From Thermoanaerobacterium sp. RBIITD (lineage in GTDB: Bacteria > Bacillota > Thermoanaerobacteria > Thermoanaerobacterales > Thermoanaerobacteraceae), in NCBI RefSeq assembly GCF_900205865.1, contig NZ_LT906662.1, positions 1,302,001 to 1,366,000 of the forward strand: 64,000 bases of DNA, in the 5' to 3' direction. The notes beneath the pieces are model-generated. The model made no database searches. It was not told the DNA's origin and saw only the letters and a list, made by a program, of their open reading frames with translations. Positions 49,486 through 58,758 of the stretch are shown here, in pieces. A program made the translations under genes and the position numbers. Numbering within the stretch: position 1 is the first letter of the stretch; the number at the start of each line of letters is the position of its first letter.

Positions 49486-49965
49486 TCACTTATGATACGG
49501 CTCACCCTTCATTATCTTAAATGCTCTGTAGATTTGCTCTACCAATATAAGCCTCATAAGCTGATGCGGAAATGTCATCTTTGAAAATGACAGCTTTAAA
49601 TTTGACATAGATTTTACATCGTCGTTTAATCCAAGGGATCCTCCTATTACAAATGTCATATTAGAATTGCCCTCTGTCATGACATCCTCTATATAGCGGG
49701 CAAATTCTACCGAATCCATTTGTCTGCCTTCTATACAAAGGGATATTATGAAACTTCCTTTCCTGATTTTATCCACAATTTTGATACCCTCTTTGTGCAT
49801 AACATCAAGTTTTTCTTTGTCGCTTAAACCTTCAGGTGCCTTTTCATCGTTTACTTCAATTATGTTTATATTGCAATATGGCTTCAATCTTTTTACATAT
49901 TCCCGTATTCCATCTTCTATAAACTTCTCCTTTATCTTTCCTACTGCTATTATGTTTATATTCAA
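49486..49965 (-). CDS. rlmH: 23S rRNA (pseudouridine-1915) methyltransferase RlmH
   Basis: This 159-aa SPOUT-class methyltransferase methylates pseudouridine 1915 in helix 69 of 23S rRNA. The family sequence is plain: MNINIIAVGKIKEKFIEDGI, the SAM-binding FVIGGSLGL, then SFSKMTFPHQLMRLILVEQI and YRAFKIMKGEPYHK at the very end. It is the last gene of the conserved walRK-htrA neighbourhood. Confidence 0.97.
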   Translation of the reverse strand: MNINIIAVGKIKEKFIEDGIREYVKRLKPYCNINIIEVNDEKAPEGLSDKEKLDVMHKEGIKIVDKIRKGSFIISLCIEGRQMDSVEFARYIEDVMTEGNSNMTFVIGGSLGLNDDVKSMSNLKLSFSKMTFPHQLMRLILVEQIYRAFKIMKGEPYHK

Positions 49966-49978
49966 AATTCTCCCTCCG

Positions 49979-50146
49979 TCACACTACAAGGTACTTTGGA
50001 ATGTCTTCGCAAAAGTCGCACTTATGAGGTGCCAGCCAATCTGTAAATGATACTTCATCAAGCTTATATATATCTGGCGGCTGTTCATATACATCCACAA
50101 ATTCTTCAATAGCTTCTTCTAAATGTTCTTCACATACAACAAACAT
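49979..50146 (-). CDS. CxxH/CxxC mini-protein
   Basis: MFVVCEEHLEEAIEEFVDVY begins this 55-aa protein. It has one CEEH and one CDFC, the two halves of a small metal-binding knuckle, and ends YLVV. AGGAGAAAT precedes the ATG. Such CxxH/CxxC proteins occur between htrA and rlmH in many Clostridia and Bacilli. Function is unknown. Confidence 0.85.
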   Translation of the reverse strand: MFVVCEEHLEEAIEEFVDVYEQPPDIYKLDEVSFTDWLAPHKCDFCEDIPKYLVV

Positions 50147-50158
50147 AAGTATTTCTCC

Positions 50159-51277
50159 TCATTTACTAAGTGTTACTGTAGTTGTCCCTATATCACCTGT
50201 TAATGTCCTGTATTTGACATTTACTTTATCACCGATATTTCTGCTATATATGACAGTCTTTAATGCTGTCATCGTATCAACCGGCTTGCCGTCAACTTCC
50301 AACAATATATAGCCCTTTTTGATACCTGCCTTGTAAGCGGGTCCTGCAGGATCTATATCTGCCACATATATTCCCTCTGCAATGACAATATCCGCATTTA
50401 TATAACTTGCTATTTCTCTATCATATCCTACAACACCGATGTAAGGTGCCTTAAATGTCCCTGTTGCTATTACTTTCCTTACAATTGGCTTTGTTATGTT
50501 TATTGGTATTGCAAAACCAAGTCCTTCTGCTGTTGTTACTTTTGCTGTATTTATTCCGATTGCATTTCCCTTTGAATCTACCAGCGGTCCACCACTATTG
50601 CCAGGGTTTATGGAAGCATCTGTCTGGATGAGGTCTTCCATTATCTTTTGCTTACCGCCTTCCTCAATAGGAAGGCTTCTATTTAGAGCACTTATTATGC
50701 CTGATGTAACAGTCCTTTCAAACCTCAATCCAAGGGGATTACCTATAGCTATTACTGTTTGCCCGACTATATTTGTATCCGAATCCCCCAGAGGTATCGT
50801 CGGAAGATTTTTGGCATTTATCTTGATAACAGATAAATCCAATGTCGAATCAGACCACAGAACTTTTCCAGGTAAAGTGCTCCCATCGCTTAAATAAATA
50901 GTCAGCTTTTTGGCAGAGGGACTTGCCACATGGTTATTTGTAAGTATATAACCATTTTTATCGACTATAAATCCAGATCCAACACCTTCTACTTTTCTCT
51001 CTAAGAAATAATACTGCCTTTCAAATTCTATTGAGGATATGCCTACAACTGCTGGCGTATCTTTTTTTGCGACTGCTTCAGCTATTGTTGATGGTTCTGC
51101 TTTAGGTATTATAACCTCTTTCCTCAAAGGTCCCGTACCTGTGTATGGGAATGGTATTATTTTGCCCCAAAGGAACTTAGGTGCTATGTATGTAAATATC
51201 AATGATGTAATAACTGCTATAATTATTACAGTCGCTAAATATGACGGCTTTTTCATCCTATTATCATCATGCTGCAT
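50159..51277 (-). CDS. htrA: Membrane-anchored HtrA-type serine protease
   Basis: This 372-aa quality-control protease has one N-terminal membrane helix (YLATVIIIAVITSLIFTYIA, about 13-32) and a trypsin-like domain with catalytic His in ILTNNHV, Asp in STLDLSVIKI and Ser in NPGNSGGPL. A single PDZ domain follows (about 275-370, GIYVADIDPAGPAYKAGIKK). It acts outside the membrane on misfolded proteins. GAGGTGA precedes the ATG. Its place near walRK is conserved in Firmicutes. Confidence 0.95.
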   Translation of the reverse strand: MQHDDNRMKKPSYLATVIIIAVITSLIFTYIAPKFLWGKIIPFPYTGTGPLRKEVIIPKAEPSTIAEAVAKKDTPAVVGISSIEFERQYYFLERKVEGVGSGFIVDKNGYILTNNHVASPSAKKLTIYLSDGSTLPGKVLWSDSTLDLSVIKINAKNLPTIPLGDSDTNIVGQTVIAIGNPLGLRFERTVTSGIISALNRSLPIEEGGKQKIMEDLIQTDASINPGNSGGPLVDSKGNAIGINTAKVTTAEGLGFAIPINITKPIVRKVIATGTFKAPYIGVVGYDREIASYINADIVIAEGIYVADIDPAGPAYKAGIKKGYILLEVDGKPVDTMTALKTVIYSRNIGDKVNVKYRTLTGDIGTTTVTLSK

Positions 51278-51340
51278 AATATCACCTCTAAAATATCTTG
51301 TGTATTATACAGCAATTTATTCTTATTTAATTATATCATA

Positions 51341-51367
51341 AAAAAATAAGCCCATTTATGGACTTAT
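51341..51367 (-). terminator. Terminator of murA
   Basis: ATAAGTCCAT and ATGGGCTTAT pair on the minus strand with one wobble pair, followed by TTTTTTT. The stem includes the murA stop codon. Confidence 0.8.
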
Positions 51368-52614
51368 CTAACTCTTTTAATGTCTGCACCAAGTTGACTT
51401 AATTTTTTTTCTATTGCTTCATATCCTCTATCGATATAATGTACATTTGTAACTTCTGTTACACCATGTGCAGCAAGTCCTGCAATAACCATTGCAGCAC
51501 CAGCTCTTAAGTCAGTCGCCGATAAAGTAGCGCCTGTTATCATTTCAACTCCCTCTATAACGGCCGTTCTTCCTTCCACTTTAGCTTTTACACCCATCTT
51601 CTTTAATTCATCAAGGTACTTAAATCTACCTTCATACACATTTTCAGTAATTATGCTAACTCCATCGGCAAGTGCCAAAAGTACGGCAATAAGTTGCTGC
51701 ATGTCAGTCGGAAAGCCTGGATACGGCTGTGTCTTTATATCAGCTCTTTTAGGCCTACCATTTATTCTTACCCTTAAATCTTCCTCACATTCATCAATTA
51801 TAACACCAATTTCTGACATCTTTGCCATTATCGATTCAAGATGTTTGGGGATGATACCTTTTATAATTACATCACCGCCAGTTGCTGCAGCTGCTACCAT
51901 GTATGTCCCGGCTTCAATCTGGTCAGGTATAACAGTATGCCTACAACCGTGCATTTCCTTGACTCCAATTATCTTAATTGTGTCTGTGCCAGCACCCTTG
52001 ATATTGGCACCCATAGCATTTAGAAAATTGGCAACATCGACAACATGGGGCTCCTTTGCGCAATTTTCCAAAATTGTAGTCCCTTCTGCCTTACAAGCTG
52101 CTAACATTAAGTTTATTGTAGCACCGACACTTACAACATCAAAATAAATATGAGTCCCTATTAATTTATCAGCTTTTACTTTAATAATACCATGTTCAAT
52201 GGATGTCTTTGCGCCAAGTGCTTCAAATCCTTTGATATGCTGGTCTATAGGCCTAACTCCAATGTTACAGCCTCCAGGCATAGCAATCGCGGCTTCTTTA
52301 AACCTGCTTAAAAGGGCTCCAATAAGATAATATGATGCCCTCATCTGACTTGCTAGTTCATGCGGCGGGCAAAATGAATTAATACCTGCAGGATCAATCA
52401 TTACTTCATGTTCTTTTTTAGCAACTCTTCCACCTAAATATTCTATCATTTCTTTAAGTAATTCTATATCATTAATATCTGGCAAATTATCTATTGTGCT
52501 TGGGGTATCTGCTAAAAGAGCAGCGGGAAGTATCGCAACAGCCGAATTCTTTGCTCCACTAATCGTGACTGTTCCCTTCAAGGGTATTCCCCCGTTGATT
52601 ATAAACTTGTCCAC
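51364..52614 (-). CDS. murA: UDP-N-acetylglucosamine 1-carboxyvinyltransferase
   Basis: This 416-aa enzyme transfers enolpyruvate from PEP to UDP-GlcNAc, the first committed step of peptidoglycan synthesis in the cytoplasm. The catalytic loop is [20 protein letters not shown] with the fosfomycin-target Cys present. Other landmarks are [17 protein letters not shown] near the start and [17 protein letters not shown] near the end. It starts with GTG (GGAAGG upstream) and has its own terminator. It sits where yycJ is often found between yycI and htrA. Confidence 0.96.
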   Translation of the reverse strand: MDKFIINGGIPLKGTVTISGAKNSAVAILPAALLADTPSTIDNLPDINDIELLKEMIEYLGGRVAKKEHEVMIDPAGINSFCPPHELASQMRASYYLIGALLSRFKEAAIAMPGGCNIGVRPIDQHIKGFEALGAKTSIEHGIIKVKADKLIGTHIYFDVVSVGATINLMLAACKAEGTTILENCAKEPHVVDVANFLNAMGANIKGAGTDTIKIIGVKEMHGCRHTVIPDQIEAGTYMVAAAATGGDVIIKGIIPKHLESIMAKMSEIGVIIDECEEDLRVRINGRPKRADIKTQPYPGFPTDMQQLIAVLLALADGVSIITENVYEGRFKYLDELKKMGVKAKVEGRTAVIEGVEMITGATLSATDLRAGAAMVIAGLAAHGVTEVTNVHYIDRGYEAIEKKLSQLGADIKRVR

Positions 52615-52711
52615 AGTTTAACCTTCCCTTCAAGAAAAAGTATAAATACAATATGAATGCACTATATATACTTTAATACAATTGTAGGGATTTTACAAGT
52701 GTTTTTCACAA

Positions 52712-52755
52712 AATAAGGCAACATTGAATGAGGTAATTTTTACCTCTGTTCAATA
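52712..52755 (-). terminator. Terminator of the walRK-yycHI operon
   Basis: GGCAACATTGAA faces TTCAATATTGCC, with an inner GAGGTAA/TTACCTC stem. It overlaps the end of yycI. Confidence 0.7.
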
Positions 52756-53558
52756 TTGCCTGTATATGCATTTATATAGTAAGTAGAGCTCTCTGTCGTA
52801 ATTCTCCAGGCAGGTATCGCTTCACCCATGTCGGCATCTTTCCAGCTAAAAAAGTATACCGGTTTAACCTCTTTAACAATGGTAATTTTACTGCCTTCAT
52901 TTATCTCAAGAAGTTTTAATAATGCATTAACAGGATGTATTATTTCTCTTTTTTCCTTCTCTTCTTCAACAGGAATAAGCCATGTAGACTCGAAGGAAAA
53001 TGTGCCATTATTTATAACGCCCTTCATATAGCTTACATCGACATTATAACCATTATAAATCTCCGTGTACTCTACCGTATATTTATTTCCATCATATGTT
53101 GCATTTGCAACAGAGTATTTCTCGATTAAGTTATTTTCTTTTACAAAGGATTTTATGTAGTCAAATGCCGTATCTTTGTCCATGTTTTTAAATTTATCAT
53201 CGACAATTTTATAATAAAAATACCCGTTTTTTACCTCTATAGTCTCATTTCCTATGTTATATGTAGTACCACCATTATATGAATTGAATTTACTGTTTTT
53301 TATAAAATTACTCATAATAAAATCCTTGTCATAATTTTTAAGTTTAACTCTTAGCATAGGCATTGGCTTATAATTATTCGGAACATTTGTTTGTATTTTT
53401 ATATTGTTATTATCTAAAATGCGGTACATCTCGTTTATTTCCTTTGCTGTAGGTACTGTATTATTAGTTGCAGCAATTTTCATATTTCCTGTATACAATA
53501 TAAAATTCAAAATCGTAAATATTAATATAAGTATTGTTTTCGCCCTTGACCAATTCAT
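52740..53558 (-). CDS. yycI: WalRK regulator YycI
   Basis: This 272-aa protein has one N-terminal helix (AKTILILIFTILNFILYTGN) and an external domain with YycI features: NGYFYYKIVDDKFKNMDKDT, a central beta region and the end AWRITTESSTYYINAYTGNI. In B. subtilis YycI and YycH bind the WalK kinase in the membrane and tune its activity. It follows yycH by 12 bases. Confidence 0.85.
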   Translation of the reverse strand: MNWSRAKTILILIFTILNFILYTGNMKIAATNNTVPTAKEINEMYRILDNNNIKIQTNVPNNYKPMPMLRVKLKNYDKDFIMSNFIKNSKFNSYNGGTTYNIGNETIEVKNGYFYYKIVDDKFKNMDKDTAFDYIKSFVKENNLIEKYSVANATYDGNKYTVEYTEIYNGYNVDVSYMKGVINNGTFSFESTWLIPVEEEKEKREIIHPVNALLKLLEINEGSKITIVKEVKPVYFFSWKDADMGEAIPAWRITTESSTYYINAYTGNIEQR

Positions 53559-53570
53559 ATTAATACACCA

Positions 53571-54827
53571 TCAACTAATTAATTTCCCTTCTATAGCATT
53601 TATAAAATAGTCTTTGTCTTTACATCTAACTTCCCAAGCGGGTGTTAACGTAGCATCGTCAAATATGTATATAAGTCTTATTGAACGCACATCACTTATC
53701 TTATGCAAATTTATAGCTTTATTCGGGTCGTATGCTGCTATCTGATAATTTCCTGCATAATACATATCTATGTAATTTACGGTTGCCGACTTTATAGTTC
53801 CATTTAAAATTGTTATATTTATCGGTTGTATTTCTTTACCATCTTTTACTAAATACGCAGGATAATCTCCAAGATAATTAAATGAAAAATTATATTCCGG
53901 ACCATTTTCTTTCATTTCTGCAAGATATATTCTATCTAAACGTACACCTACATCTTTTATAAATGATAATGCTTTATTTAAAGACTCTAATCTATCAAGG
54001 TCCAATTTAGATAATGTTGTATCGTAATATTCGATACGATTATTTTTATAAATCCTCAAACCTTTTATACCATCTGTATATATGTATGCGCCGTTATTTT
54101 CTCTTATCTCTCTTACAATAGATATGTTGACAAAAATTTTTTCTGTAATGCTCCTGTACAAATTATCATATGTTACGTCTTTATTTATGTATTTCTTTAT
54201 TATGAGATGCTTAGTTGCTGACATATCAGGATAATATACATCGCCTGCAGTACTTTTTTTATAATCTATTGAATTCTTAAACTCCTTATCTATTAAACCT
54301 TTAAAGTACTGTGGATCTTTTAAGGCTATCCTAAAGTATTTATTATGATCCGTAAATATAAGTCCGGCATTTTTTCCAATAGTGATTATTATCTCTTTGA
54401 TATATGTATCAGAATCAATCCTTTTTAATGAAGATTCATCATCGATATGTAGCGCATTAACAAATATGTCCTTTGATATTCCTCCACCCATTATGATATG
54501 TATAGCGTTTTGGCTTGTATTTGTATATTTTGCATCGTTCAAATCGATTCGATTCCCAGATTCTAAATTTTCTTTTATTAATTTTACGACATTTGTCCAT
54601 ATTGTCGTTGTATCATCCTTTGATGTGATGTATTTATATGTACCGCCGGAGTCAATTATTATCGATGAAGGCCTTATTAAATTAAAAAGATCCACACTCG
54701 AAAGTGTGGACTTAGTCATAAAAGCACTTTTTTGTGGAAAGGATGTCCACAATGTATAGCTTAAATAAAAACTCGTTAAAACAAGAAATACTAAGGCAAA
54801 TGTTTTAATACGCTCTTTCATAAACAC
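53571..54827 (-). CDS. yycH: WalRK regulator YycH
   Basis: This 418-aa protein has one N-terminal helix (FALVFLVLTSFYLSYTLWTS) and a long external part with RPSSIIIDSGGTYKYIT, PEYNFSFNYLGDYPAYL and a C-terminal LTPAWEVRCKDKDYFINAIE. The last piece resembles the end of YycI (PAWRI...YYINAYTG), a known relation between the two. It adjusts WalK together with YycI. Confidence 0.85.
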   Translation of the reverse strand: MFMKERIKTFALVFLVLTSFYLSYTLWTSFPQKSAFMTKSTLSSVDLFNLIRPSSIIIDSGGTYKYITSKDDTTTIWTNVVKLIKENLESGNRIDLNDAKYTNTSQNAIHIIMGGGISKDIFVNALHIDDESSLKRIDSDTYIKEIIITIGKNAGLIFTDHNKYFRIALKDPQYFKGLIDKEFKNSIDYKKSTAGDVYYPDMSATKHLIIKKYINKDVTYDNLYRSITEKIFVNISIVREIRENNGAYIYTDGIKGLRIYKNNRIEYYDTTLSKLDLDRLESLNKALSFIKDVGVRLDRIYLAEMKENGPEYNFSFNYLGDYPAYLVKDGKEIQPINITILNGTIKSATVNYIDMYYAGNYQIAAYDPNKAINLHKISDVRSIRLIYIFDDATLTPAWEVRCKDKDYFINAIEGKLIS

Positions 54828-54835
54828 ACCATGCC

Positions 54836-55234
54836 TTACTTAAAAAGCAGATTAAAGAAATCTTCCAGTGTATTTACCGTTATCTGTATAATACCATCCT
54901 TATACTGCAATATAATATGTCCTTTTACAATCTGCTCTTCACCATCTTTCATAGCCTTTAAGGTAACATAGTTATCACCAAGTACTAATGTAATTAATTT
55001 TGCGAATAAACCTGAATCCCCGATAACCCATTTATCATTCAAATTATCATTTAATATCAGCTCAACATATGTATCTGGTTGTCCCTTGCCAGAAATCACA
55101 AAATATTTATTGTTTGTTCTTACGTTGTTAATATTTGATTTCACTGTGATTAAGTCGCCTGCTGCAAAGCCATATGTCATGAAAAATGACATAAATAACA
55201 TTACGGCCACACTAAGGATTATAACCTTTTTCAA
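54836..55234 (-). CDS. Secreted protein of unknown function in the wal operon
   Basis: This 132-aa protein has a signal peptide (KKVIILSVAVMLFMSFFMTY, cleavage about GFAA-G) and a mature beta-rich domain (ITVKSNINNVRTNNKYFVIS, GKGQPDTYVELILNDNL) like the Ig-like folds of bacterial surface proteins. The TTG at 55234 is chosen since GAGGAG lies 8 bases upstream. It stands between walK and yycH, where it may act outside the membrane in the same pathway; this is inferred from position only. Confidence 0.65.
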   Translation of the reverse strand: MKKVIILSVAVMLFMSFFMTYGFAAGDLITVKSNINNVRTNNKYFVISGKGQPDTYVELILNDNLNDKWVIGDSGLFAKLITLVLGDNYVTLKAMKDGEEQIVKGHIILQYKDGIIQITVNTLEDFFNLLFK

Positions 55235-55405
55235 AGGTACCCACTCCTCGCCTTTTGATTTGTATAAAAGTACAACCAACTATTTTTTATGGCGTCTTCT
55301 ATAACATTCCCCATACTATTGTTCATATATGTTATTATGGTTAAATTATAGAATATTATTATTACAGAAATGTTACAGTAATATTAAAATATAATTACGA
55401 ATTTA

Positions 55406-57103
55406 TTAGTATTTAAGTTTTACTGTTACAACTGTACCATTATCGACCTCACTTTCTATTTTTATCTCACCTTTATGTGCTGAGACTATTTCCTTCGCAA
55501 TTGCAAGTCCAAGGCCTGTCCCACCAAGCTCTCTTGATCTACCTTTGTCAACTCTATAAAACCTTTCGAAAATCCTCGGAAGGTCCTTTTTGGGTATACC
55601 AATACCATTATCCGAAACAGATATATATGCAAAATCCTCATCATATTTTGTAAAAACCCTTATATATCCACCTTCATTTGTATACTTTATGGCATTTGTT
55701 ACAATATTAATTAAAACCTGCTCCATTTTATCTTTGTCAATTTTGACATTCCTTTTTTCCTCGTCAAGGCAAAATGTTAATGTTTGGCTCTTCTTACATG
55801 CTTCAATCCTTAATTTTGATAAAGTATCTTCAATAAATTCATTAAGATTAACTTCTTCTAAATTCAATTTTCCATTTGAATCCATTTTAGATAGGAAAAG
55901 CAGGTCTTTTACAAGCCTTGCCATCCTGTCTACTTCTTTGTCAATTATATCGAGAAACCTATATTTATACTTTTCATCGACATCGTCATTTATAAGTGTC
56001 TCCGTATAACTCTTTATCGTTGTTAGTGGTGTTCTCAATTCATGTGACACATTCGCAACAAATTCCTTTCTCATATTGTCAAGGGTCTGCTGCTCTGTTA
56101 TATCATGCAGTACAAAAACATTTCCATCTATATTTTTGTCTACCTTTATGGGGGTGGCAAATGACTTTAAAATCCTACCATTGCAGTATATCAGAGTTCC
56201 GCTATTTGTTATCTGCCCCTGTGCAATTTTCTCTATAGGCTCATTTATAGACAATTTTTCGCCAATCATCTTTTCCGCTGCCTTATTGAATAGTATTATG
56301 CGGTTTGAATCATTTGTAGCAATTACACCATCTGTCATATAGCTTATTATAGCTTCGACTTTGCTCTTTTCATTTTCCATTTCATTTAATGTTGTTTTAA
56401 GCCTTCTAGACATAAGATTAAACATGTTTCCAAGTTCGCCTATTTCATCATTGGATTTAATATTAATGTGGACATCGAAGTTTCCCTCTGCCATTTCATG
56501 AGCGTATTTTGTAACTTCTTTAATTGGATCTGTTATAGTCTTGGCTAAAATATATCCGAGGATTACAGTAATAATAACAGCAATAAATGTTGCACCTAAA
56601 AGAATAAAATTGACATCTGAAAGTGTATCATATATTCCTTTTAGAGATCCACTTATGTAAACAACACCTGATATCTTTCCATCGCTATCTGTAACAGGTG
56701 TTGCGACACTCCTGATTTTGCCATTGGAATTGTTGTCGTTAACTGTTTCGATGCTTTCGTCACCAGAAAGTGCTTTTATTACTGCAGGGGTTAACATTTT
56801 ACCCTTCTCACCCGTTGAACTAGCAAGTATATTACCGCTTTTGTCGAGAATATATACGTATTTTATGTTTGAATTTGGTCCAAGATACATATTTATAATA
56901 TTATTTAGACTATTTTCTGAGTTTATATTATCTTTTAATGTAAATGCTATTCCGGTTGCTTGTGCTTCTATGTAGTTATCAAAATTTTTCATGTGGTAGT
57001 TCTCTAAGGATTTGAAAAGGTATACCCAAATGATCTCCATTGCAACAAGGATTAAAAGTCCATATATAAGAATAATTTTCCACTGTATGCTTTTATAATT
57101 CAC
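55406..57103 (-). CDS. walK: Sensor histidine kinase WalK
   Basis: This 565-aa essential-type kinase monitors cell-wall metabolism. It has membrane helices at about 10-30 and 160-182 around an external PAS-like sensor, HAMP (about 183-235), a PAS domain (about 245-340), the phosphorylated His in FVANVSHELRTPLTTIKSYT, and N/G boxes (VTNAIKYTNEGG, DNGIGIPKKDL, GGTGLGLAIAKEI). The GTG at 57103 overlaps the walR end. It is regulated by YycH/YycI encoded downstream. Confidence 0.95.
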   Translation of the reverse strand: MNYKSIQWKIILIYGLLILVAMEIIWVYLFKSLENYHMKNFDNYIEAQATGIAFTLKDNINSENSLNNIINMYLGPNSNIKYVYILDKSGNILASSTGEKGKMLTPAVIKALSGDESIETVNDNNSNGKIRSVATPVTDSDGKISGVVYISGSLKGIYDTLSDVNFILLGATFIAVIITVILGYILAKTITDPIKEVTKYAHEMAEGNFDVHINIKSNDEIGELGNMFNLMSRRLKTTLNEMENEKSKVEAIISYMTDGVIATNDSNRIILFNKAAEKMIGEKLSINEPIEKIAQGQITNSGTLIYCNGRILKSFATPIKVDKNIDGNVFVLHDITEQQTLDNMRKEFVANVSHELRTPLTTIKSYTETLINDDVDEKYKYRFLDIIDKEVDRMARLVKDLLFLSKMDSNGKLNLEEVNLNEFIEDTLSKLRIEACKKSQTLTFCLDEEKRNVKIDKDKMEQVLINIVTNAIKYTNEGGYIRVFTKYDEDFAYISVSDNGIGIPKKDLPRIFERFYRVDKGRSRELGGTGLGLAIAKEIVSAHKGEIKIESEVDNGTVVTVKLKY

Positions 57104-57797
57104 TTTCTTCGCTAAAATAGTAACCAACCCCTCTTTTAGTGTGAATATATTTTGGGTTTGCAGGGTCATCTTCTATTTTTTCTCTCAATCGCCTAACAGT
57201 AACATCAACTGTTCTTACATCACCAAAATATTCATATCCCCATACTTTTTCCAAAAGCATTTCCCTCGAAAATATTAAACCTTTATTTGTAACGAGAAAT
57301 TTTAAAAGGTCAAATTCCCTTGATGTAAGTTCAATAGGTTTTCCATCTTTATCAACTTTGTATTTTGATAAGTCAATATTTAGGTTGTTTATATGGATCA
57401 TATTTGACATGCTGTCGCCATTTAAGCTGCTTCTTCTAAGATTTGCCTTTACTCTGGCTATCAATTCCCTCATAGAAAAGGGTTTTGTTATATAGTCATC
57501 TGCACCAAGCTCAAGGCCTAATACTTTATCAACCTCTTCTTCTTTCGCCGTCAGCATCAAAATTGGCGTTGTCATAGTCTGCCTTATAATTCGTAAGACC
57601 GTAAATCCGTCCATCTTAGGTAGCATAACATCGAGGAGGATAAGGTCAGGATTTTTTTCCTGTGCATATTTTAGACCCTCCTCCCCATCATATGCTTCAA
57701 ATGTTATAAATCCATTTTTCTCTAGGTTGTATTTTAATATTTCTACGATTGGTTTCTCATCATCTATTATTAGTATCCTGTTACTCAATTTCCTCAC
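57093..57797 (-). CDS. walR: Response regulator WalR
   Basis: This 234-aa OmpR-type regulator has the phosphorylated Asp in LILLDVMLPKMDGFTVL (about 55) and the conserved Lys in ITKPFSMREL. A winged helix follows (about 130-232, ELTSREFDLLKFLVTNKGLI, DVRTVDVTVRRLREKIEDDP). It controls autolysin and cell-wall genes in Firmicutes. Its gene overlaps the MA-family peptidase gene by 4 bases and walK by 11. Confidence 0.96.
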   Translation of the reverse strand: MRKLSNRILIIDDEKPIVEILKYNLEKNGFITFEAYDGEEGLKYAQEKNPDLILLDVMLPKMDGFTVLRIIRQTMTTPILMLTAKEEEVDKVLGLELGADDYITKPFSMRELIARVKANLRRSSLNGDSMSNMIHINNLNIDLSKYKVDKDGKPIELTSREFDLLKFLVTNKGLIFSREMLLEKVWGYEYFGDVRTVDVTVRRLREKIEDDPANPKYIHTKRGVGYYFSEESEL

Positions 57798-58606
57798 TCC
57801 TTAACATTGTTGACAAAAATATCTAGCTTCGTATCTGTTTCTTTATAAAAACTATCTTCTATATTCATGCCACTTCCAAGGTCTTTAAGCATTTCCCTTA
57901 TAGTTTCCATACCATATTTATCGCTAATCGCCTTCGTCACTTGAAAGGCTCTTTTATATGCTAACATTTCATCAAGAGAATTAAAATCATCTTTAAGTTC
58001 CTCATATGTGTAAGGTCTACCGCTATAGGTTAAATCTTTGCCCCATTCATAACCATCTTGCCTGTATTCTTCCAGCAGTGCAATGCCTTCTGTAAACCAT
58101 ACTGGATAATTCCCCTTTGCAATATCGTCAACAATAAGATGTGTAAATTCATGAACAACTGGGCCCTCATTTTGGAATACTCGATTTAAATCTTGGTCAG
58201 GGGTTATCCATATAGACGGTGATTCAATGCTTATCACACCGTTTAAGTATATCCCCATAGCATTTTCACCTTTTGCCAATGAAAAATCTTTGTTCATCTC
58301 ATCAGGATTTTTGTACACAATGATGGTGGATTTGTTTTTGGGCATGTATCCCAAATCCTTTGATATATCATAATAATGTTTTTCAGCAGTATTAATAATA
58401 AGTCCTACATATTTTTTATCAGCTTCTGTGTATCTTATTATAAAATGCTTGCTTTCAGCTGTTTTATAGTCCTTAATGCTGTTTTCAATCTTATCCCTTC
58501 CTACAATTTTATAAACAGGATATGCTTTTGACAAGAGACTGCCGTTTAATATAAATGACAAAATAAACAAAGCAAAAATAACTATTACAATATTTCTATT
58601 TCTCAT
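57794..58606 (-). CDS. Peptidase MA-family protein (HExxH metallopeptidase)
   Basis: This 270-aa exported or anchored protein has an N-terminal hydrophobic segment (about 5-25) and a zinc-peptidase motif VVHEFTHLIVDD (about 150-161) with the gluzincin Glu in WFTEGIALLEEYR about 20 residues later. These are features of peptidase MA-like domains. Substrate unknown. It begins the wal operon, overlapping walR by 4 bases, so a role in wall or surface protein turnover is plausible. GAGGTGA precedes the ATG. Confidence 0.82.
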   Translation of the reverse strand: MRNRNIVIVIFALFILSFILNGSLLSKAYPVYKIVGRDKIENSIKDYKTAESKHFIIRYTEADKKYVGLIINTAEKHYYDISKDLGYMPKNKSTIIVYKNPDEMNKDFSLAKGENAMGIYLNGVISIESPSIWITPDQDLNRVFQNEGPVVHEFTHLIVDDIAKGNYPVWFTEGIALLEEYRQDGYEWGKDLTYSGRPYTYEELKDDFNSLDEMLAYKRAFQVTKAISDKYGMETIREMLKDLGSGMNIEDSFYKETDTKLDIFVNNVKE

Positions 58607-58734
58607 TTTGTATCACCTCACAAATTATTAAGAAAAGCCTTTGACTTCCTATGTATATATTTAAATATATGAGGTAATACAATTACATTATAACCCATCA
58701 AACTATTTATTGCAAAGTAATTTTAAGGATAAAA

Positions 58735-58757
58735 AAAGAGCCTTTCGGCTCATAAAT
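58735..58757 (-). terminator. Terminator of the M23 peptidase gene
   Basis: GAGCC and GGCTC pair around a TTTC loop on the plus strand; on the minus strand the stem is followed by TTTTTTT. Confidence 0.85.
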
Positions 58758-58758
58758 G

